DNA of 17,035 nucleotides from Phycisphaerae bacterium (lineage in GTDB: Bacteria; Planctomycetota; Phycisphaerae; Sedimentisphaerales; Anaerohalosphaeraceae). Of this stretch, positions 14,998-17,035 are shown in pieces (positions within the stretch are counted from its first letter, which is position 1; each line of letters starts with the position of its first letter). The DNA is taken from positions 1-17,035 of the forward strand of contig JAIPFN010000117.1 in the NCBI GenBank assembly GCA_021736615.1, written 5' to 3'. The position numbers and the translations under genes are program-made. A model generated the notes under the pieces. The model ran no database searches. It worked only from the letters and a program-made list of their open reading frames with translations, and was not told the origin of the DNA.

Positions 14998-16110
14998 ATG
15001 AAATTGAGAGAATTGGGTCGGGTTGTTGATGGGATTGCTCCTTTGAAGCTTGCTTTGGACTGGGATAATGTTGGCTTGCTTATTGGTAGTGACGAGGCTG
15101 TGGTTAAGAAGGTGCTTTTGACTATTGATGTTACAAAGGGTGTTATTGATGAGGCGAAGCGGCTTGGCTGTGATACTATTCTTAGTTATCATCCAGTTAT
15201 CTGGGATGGGCTTAAGCGGATAACGGCAGAAGGAGAGACTTCGCATATTTACGATCTTGTCCGGTCGGGCATTAACGTGTTTTCGTTTCATACGGCGTAC
15301 GATATGGCGGCGGGCGGGGTTAATGATGAGCTTGCCGCGATTCTAGGAATCACTAACGGCGAGGCTATCGGGGATTTTGTTGACAGCCCTGAAGGGGTTT
15401 ATTATAAGGTTGTGACTTTTGTGCCGGTCGATGATGTTAATAAGGTTGCCGATGCAATGTTTAACGCTGGGGCGGGGAGTATCGGGAACTATTCGAGTTG
15501 TTCGTTCCGGTCAGAAGGGGTGGGGACTTTTTTGCCGCTTGAGGGAGCGAAGCCGGCTATCGGGAAAAAAGGGAAGTTTGAAAGGGTTGATGAGGTCAAG
15601 CTTGAGTCCATTGTTTCGGCTAAGAATGTTGAAGCGGTTGTTGGGGCACTAAAAATTGCGCATCCTTATGAGACTGTGGCCTATGATGTTTTTCGGCAGT
15701 ATGAGGTCGGAGGCAAGTTTGGGCTTGGGCGGATCGGTGATCTTGCCAGGCCTGTGAAACTGGCTGATCTTGTTGCGAATATTAAAAAGGTTACCGGGGC
15801 CAAAGCGGTTGGGATGATCGGCCCGGAAAAGCGGATCGTTCGGCGGGCGGCGGTTTGCGCGGGGTCGTGCGGGAAGATAATTAATACCATAATTGCCGGT
15901 GATTGTGACCTTTATCTGACTGGCGAGCTTAAACATCACCAGGCTTTGGCGGCACAGGAGGCGGGACTTACGTGTATTTGCCTGTCGCATACGGTTTCTG
16001 AGCGGTTTGCGTTAAAAAAACTTGCAAAAGTGTTGAAAAAGTCGCTGAAAGATGTGACAATAGCGGTTAGTAAGATAGATGCCGATCCTTTTCGATGGGT
16101 GAATGTCTAA
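14998..16110 (+). CDS. NIF3/DUF34 dinuclear metal-centre protein, YqfO-like
   Basis: 370 residues. GGAGA from 14988 lies about 6 bases before the ATG at 14998, which starts MKLRELG as the family does. Metal-ligand motifs are SYHPVIWDGLK (63-73, His65), FHTAYD (97-102; His98 and Asp102), TGELKHHQ (308-315) and SHTVSERFALK (330-340; His331, Glu335). The insertion between the two halves (about 131-236, with GNYSSCSFRSEGVGTF and HPYETVAYDV) is the CutA/PII-like domain of the long YqfO type, matching the usual length near 370. Members form hexamers with two metal ions per subunit; the cellular role is unsettled (GTP cyclohydrolase I type 2 is one annotation; metal handling or chaperoning is another). 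The bacterial HHP motif is YHP here, as in eukaryotic NIF3. It follows pabC by 38 bases and may be co-transcribed. Confidence 0.92.
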   Translation: MKLRELGRVVDGIAPLKLALDWDNVGLLIGSDEAVVKKVLLTIDVTKGVIDEAKRLGCDTILSYHPVIWDGLKRITAEGETSHIYDLVRSGINVFSFHTAYDMAAGGVNDELAAILGITNGEAIGDFVDSPEGVYYKVVTFVPVDDVNKVADAMFNAGAGSIGNYSSCSFRSEGVGTFLPLEGAKPAIGKKGKFERVDEVKLESIVSAKNVEAVVGALKIAHPYETVAYDVFRQYEVGGKFGLGRIGDLARPVKLADLVANIKKVTGAKAVGMIGPEKRIVRRAAVCAGSCGKIINTIIAGDCDLYLTGELKHHQALAAQEAGLTCICLSHTVSERFALKKLAKVLKKSLKDVTIAVSKIDADPFRWVNV

Positions 16111-16120
16111 GAAAAATTAT

Positions 16121-16152
16121 TTATCCGCGGATTACGCTGATTACGCGGATTT
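16121..16152. repeat. Dispersed ATCCGCG...CGCGGAT element (copy after NIF3 gene)
   Basis: ATCCGCG (16123-16129) and CGCGGAT (16144-16150) are perfect inverted repeats around GATTACGCTGATTA, itself two GATTACGC-like units. It starts 11 bases after the NIF3 stop and ends 15 bases before the scpB ATG. This is the fullest copy in the window. Confidence 0.8.
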
Positions 16153-16167
16153 AAAGAGAGAATTTTT

Positions 16168-17035
16168 ATGAGTATTGAACATAGTGACGAGCAGGTTGAA
16201 GATGTTGTTTATGCCGGTGAAGCGGTTGAAGAATCGGTTGACGATGGTAAGGCTGTTGAGGTTGATGCCGATAGCCTGGCGGCGGCTGCGCAGAGTGCGG
16301 GGATAAGCGATGCGGATACTGCAAAGAGTGAAGAGTGTGAAGGGTTTGAAAAGTTTGAAGAGGCGGACGAGGCTGTTGTAGTTGCTAAGGGCGAAGAGGC
16401 TGAAGCAGGTGATGGAGGTGCTTCTGTAAAAACTGAAGATGCGGCAGCAGTTGAAGATGCAGAAGATGCTGAGGGAGACGAAGACGAGGAAGACGAAGTT
16501 GAGATCGTTACTAGTGTTTGTACGGATGACGGGGTTGAGGTTACTGTTGAGTCGGTTGTCGAGGCTATTCTTTTTGCCAGCGATGAGCCGATCACTCCAA
16601 ACCGGTTAGTGAGTATTGTTGAGACCGGGTCGGTTAAGCAGGTGCGAGACTGCGTTAAAAGCCTTAATGAAAAGTACGAACAAAACAACCTTGCATTTCG
16701 GATAGAGCGGATCGCCGGCGGGTACCAGATGATGACGCTGGACGCTTACAACCACTGGCTGCGTAAGATGATCCGGGTGCGTGCCGACAACAAACTTACT
16801 CAGGCGGCGCTCGAGACGTTGGCGATAGTCGCATACAAACAGCCGATCATGCGCGCTGACGTGGAGGGGATTCGCGGGGTAAGCTCGGGCGAGATGATTC
16901 GCAGCCTGATGTACAAAGGGCTTGTGCGGATAACGGGCAGAGCCGAAGTTCTCGGACGACCCATGCTGTACGGAACGACGAAGAAATTCCTGGACGTGTT
17001 TGGGCTTAACAGCCCTAAAGATTTCCCGAAACTGG
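16168..17035 (+). CDS. scpB: Segregation and condensation protein B, with acidic N-terminal extension (3' end outside window)
   Basis: The frame is open from the ATG at 16168 to the end of the window (289 complete codons). AGAGAG (16155-16160) is the ribosome site. Residues from about 127 on are ScpB: VESVVEAILFASDEPIT (127-143), winged-helix text, LTQAALETLAIVAYKQP (210-226), MRADVEGIRGV (228-238) and GRPMLYGTTKKFLDVFGL (263-280). ScpB dimers bind ScpA and the SMC ATPase to form the condensin complex that compacts and separates chromosomes. Residues 1-120 are not part of the family: they are Glu/Asp/Ala/Val-rich, disordered-looking and strongly acidic (for example EDAEDAEGDEDEEDEVE). Within them CEGFEKFEE is encoded by 9-bp repeat units. 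No scpA is seen; the upstream neighbour is the NIF3 gene. Confidence 0.92.
   Translation, partial: MSIEHSDEQVEDVVYAGEAVEESVDDGKAVEVDADSLAAAAQSAGISDADTAKSEECEGFEKFEEADEAVVVAKGEEAEAGDGGASVKTEDAAAVEDAEDAEGDEDEEDEVEIVTSVCTDDGVEVTVESVVEAILFASDEPITPNRLVSIVETGSVKQVRDCVKSLNEKYEQNNLAFRIERIAGGYQMMTLDAYNHWLRKMIRVRADNKLTQAALETLAIVAYKQPIMRADVEGIRGVSSGEMIRSLMYKGLVRITGRAEVLGRPMLYGTTKKFLDVFGLNSPKDFPKL

Overview
The window looks like a chromosomal segment of a Planctomycetota bacterium, most likely of the Phycisphaerae/Sedimentisphaerales kind. This is inferred from the mixture of a giant YD-repeat (RHS) protein, a GH105-DUF4861 fusion lipoprotein next to a heparinase II/III-like lyase, long intergenic gaps full of dispersed repeats, and ordinary single-copy housekeeping genes (pabB, pabC-like, NIF3, scpB). 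No rRNA or taxonomic marker is present, so the assignment is tentative.

Region 1 (1-1770): the 3' end of an RHS protein with a variable, more AT-rich C-terminal tip, a small AT-rich membrane protein right behind it (a candidate cognate immunity protein), a short remnant of a second RHS core, a tRNA 3'-half-like sequence and a strong rho-independent terminator. Region 2 (1770-7435): an AT-richer block with an ArsR-type regulator preceded by a near-perfect 20-bp palindrome, a membrane-bound NapH/NosR-like polyferredoxin, and a 1129-residue hybrid histidine kinase (four PAS domains, GAF, HisKA, HATPase, receiver). It ends tail-to-tail with the C-terminal stump of a tyrosine recombinase. The tRNA-like fragment on one side and the recombinase stump on the other suggest that this block is an old, decayed integrated element.

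Region 3 (7435-12388): a repeat-rich gap, then a secreted polysaccharide-degradation pair. The first gene is an unsaturated-uronyl hydrolase (GH105) fused to DUF4861; the second is a heparinase II/III-like lyase. They are separated by a minisatellite whose unit shifts from 14 to 9 bp. Lyase plus unsaturated-uronyl hydrolase is the usual logic for taking apart uronate-containing polysaccharides outside the cytoplasm. Region 4 (12389-17035): core genes on one strand: aminodeoxychorismate synthase component I, a class-IV aminotransferase/ADC lyase (together the p-aminobenzoate branch of folate synthesis), a NIF3/DUF34 metal protein, and scpB with an unusual 120-residue acidic leader, running off the window.

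The most distinctive signals are not gene families but small sequence elements. Four copies or partial copies of an ATCCGCG...CGCGGAT element sit just after stop codons. Hairpins ending in CCTAC sit just before start codons. A 7-bp tandem repeat encodes the tail of the PabC-like protein. A 9-bp repeat unit in the gap at 10.3 kb reappears in frame inside scpB. The first 99 codons of the GH105 gene have a strand composition opposite to the rest of the gene. No CRISPR array, complete insertion sequence or recognisable replication origin was seen.
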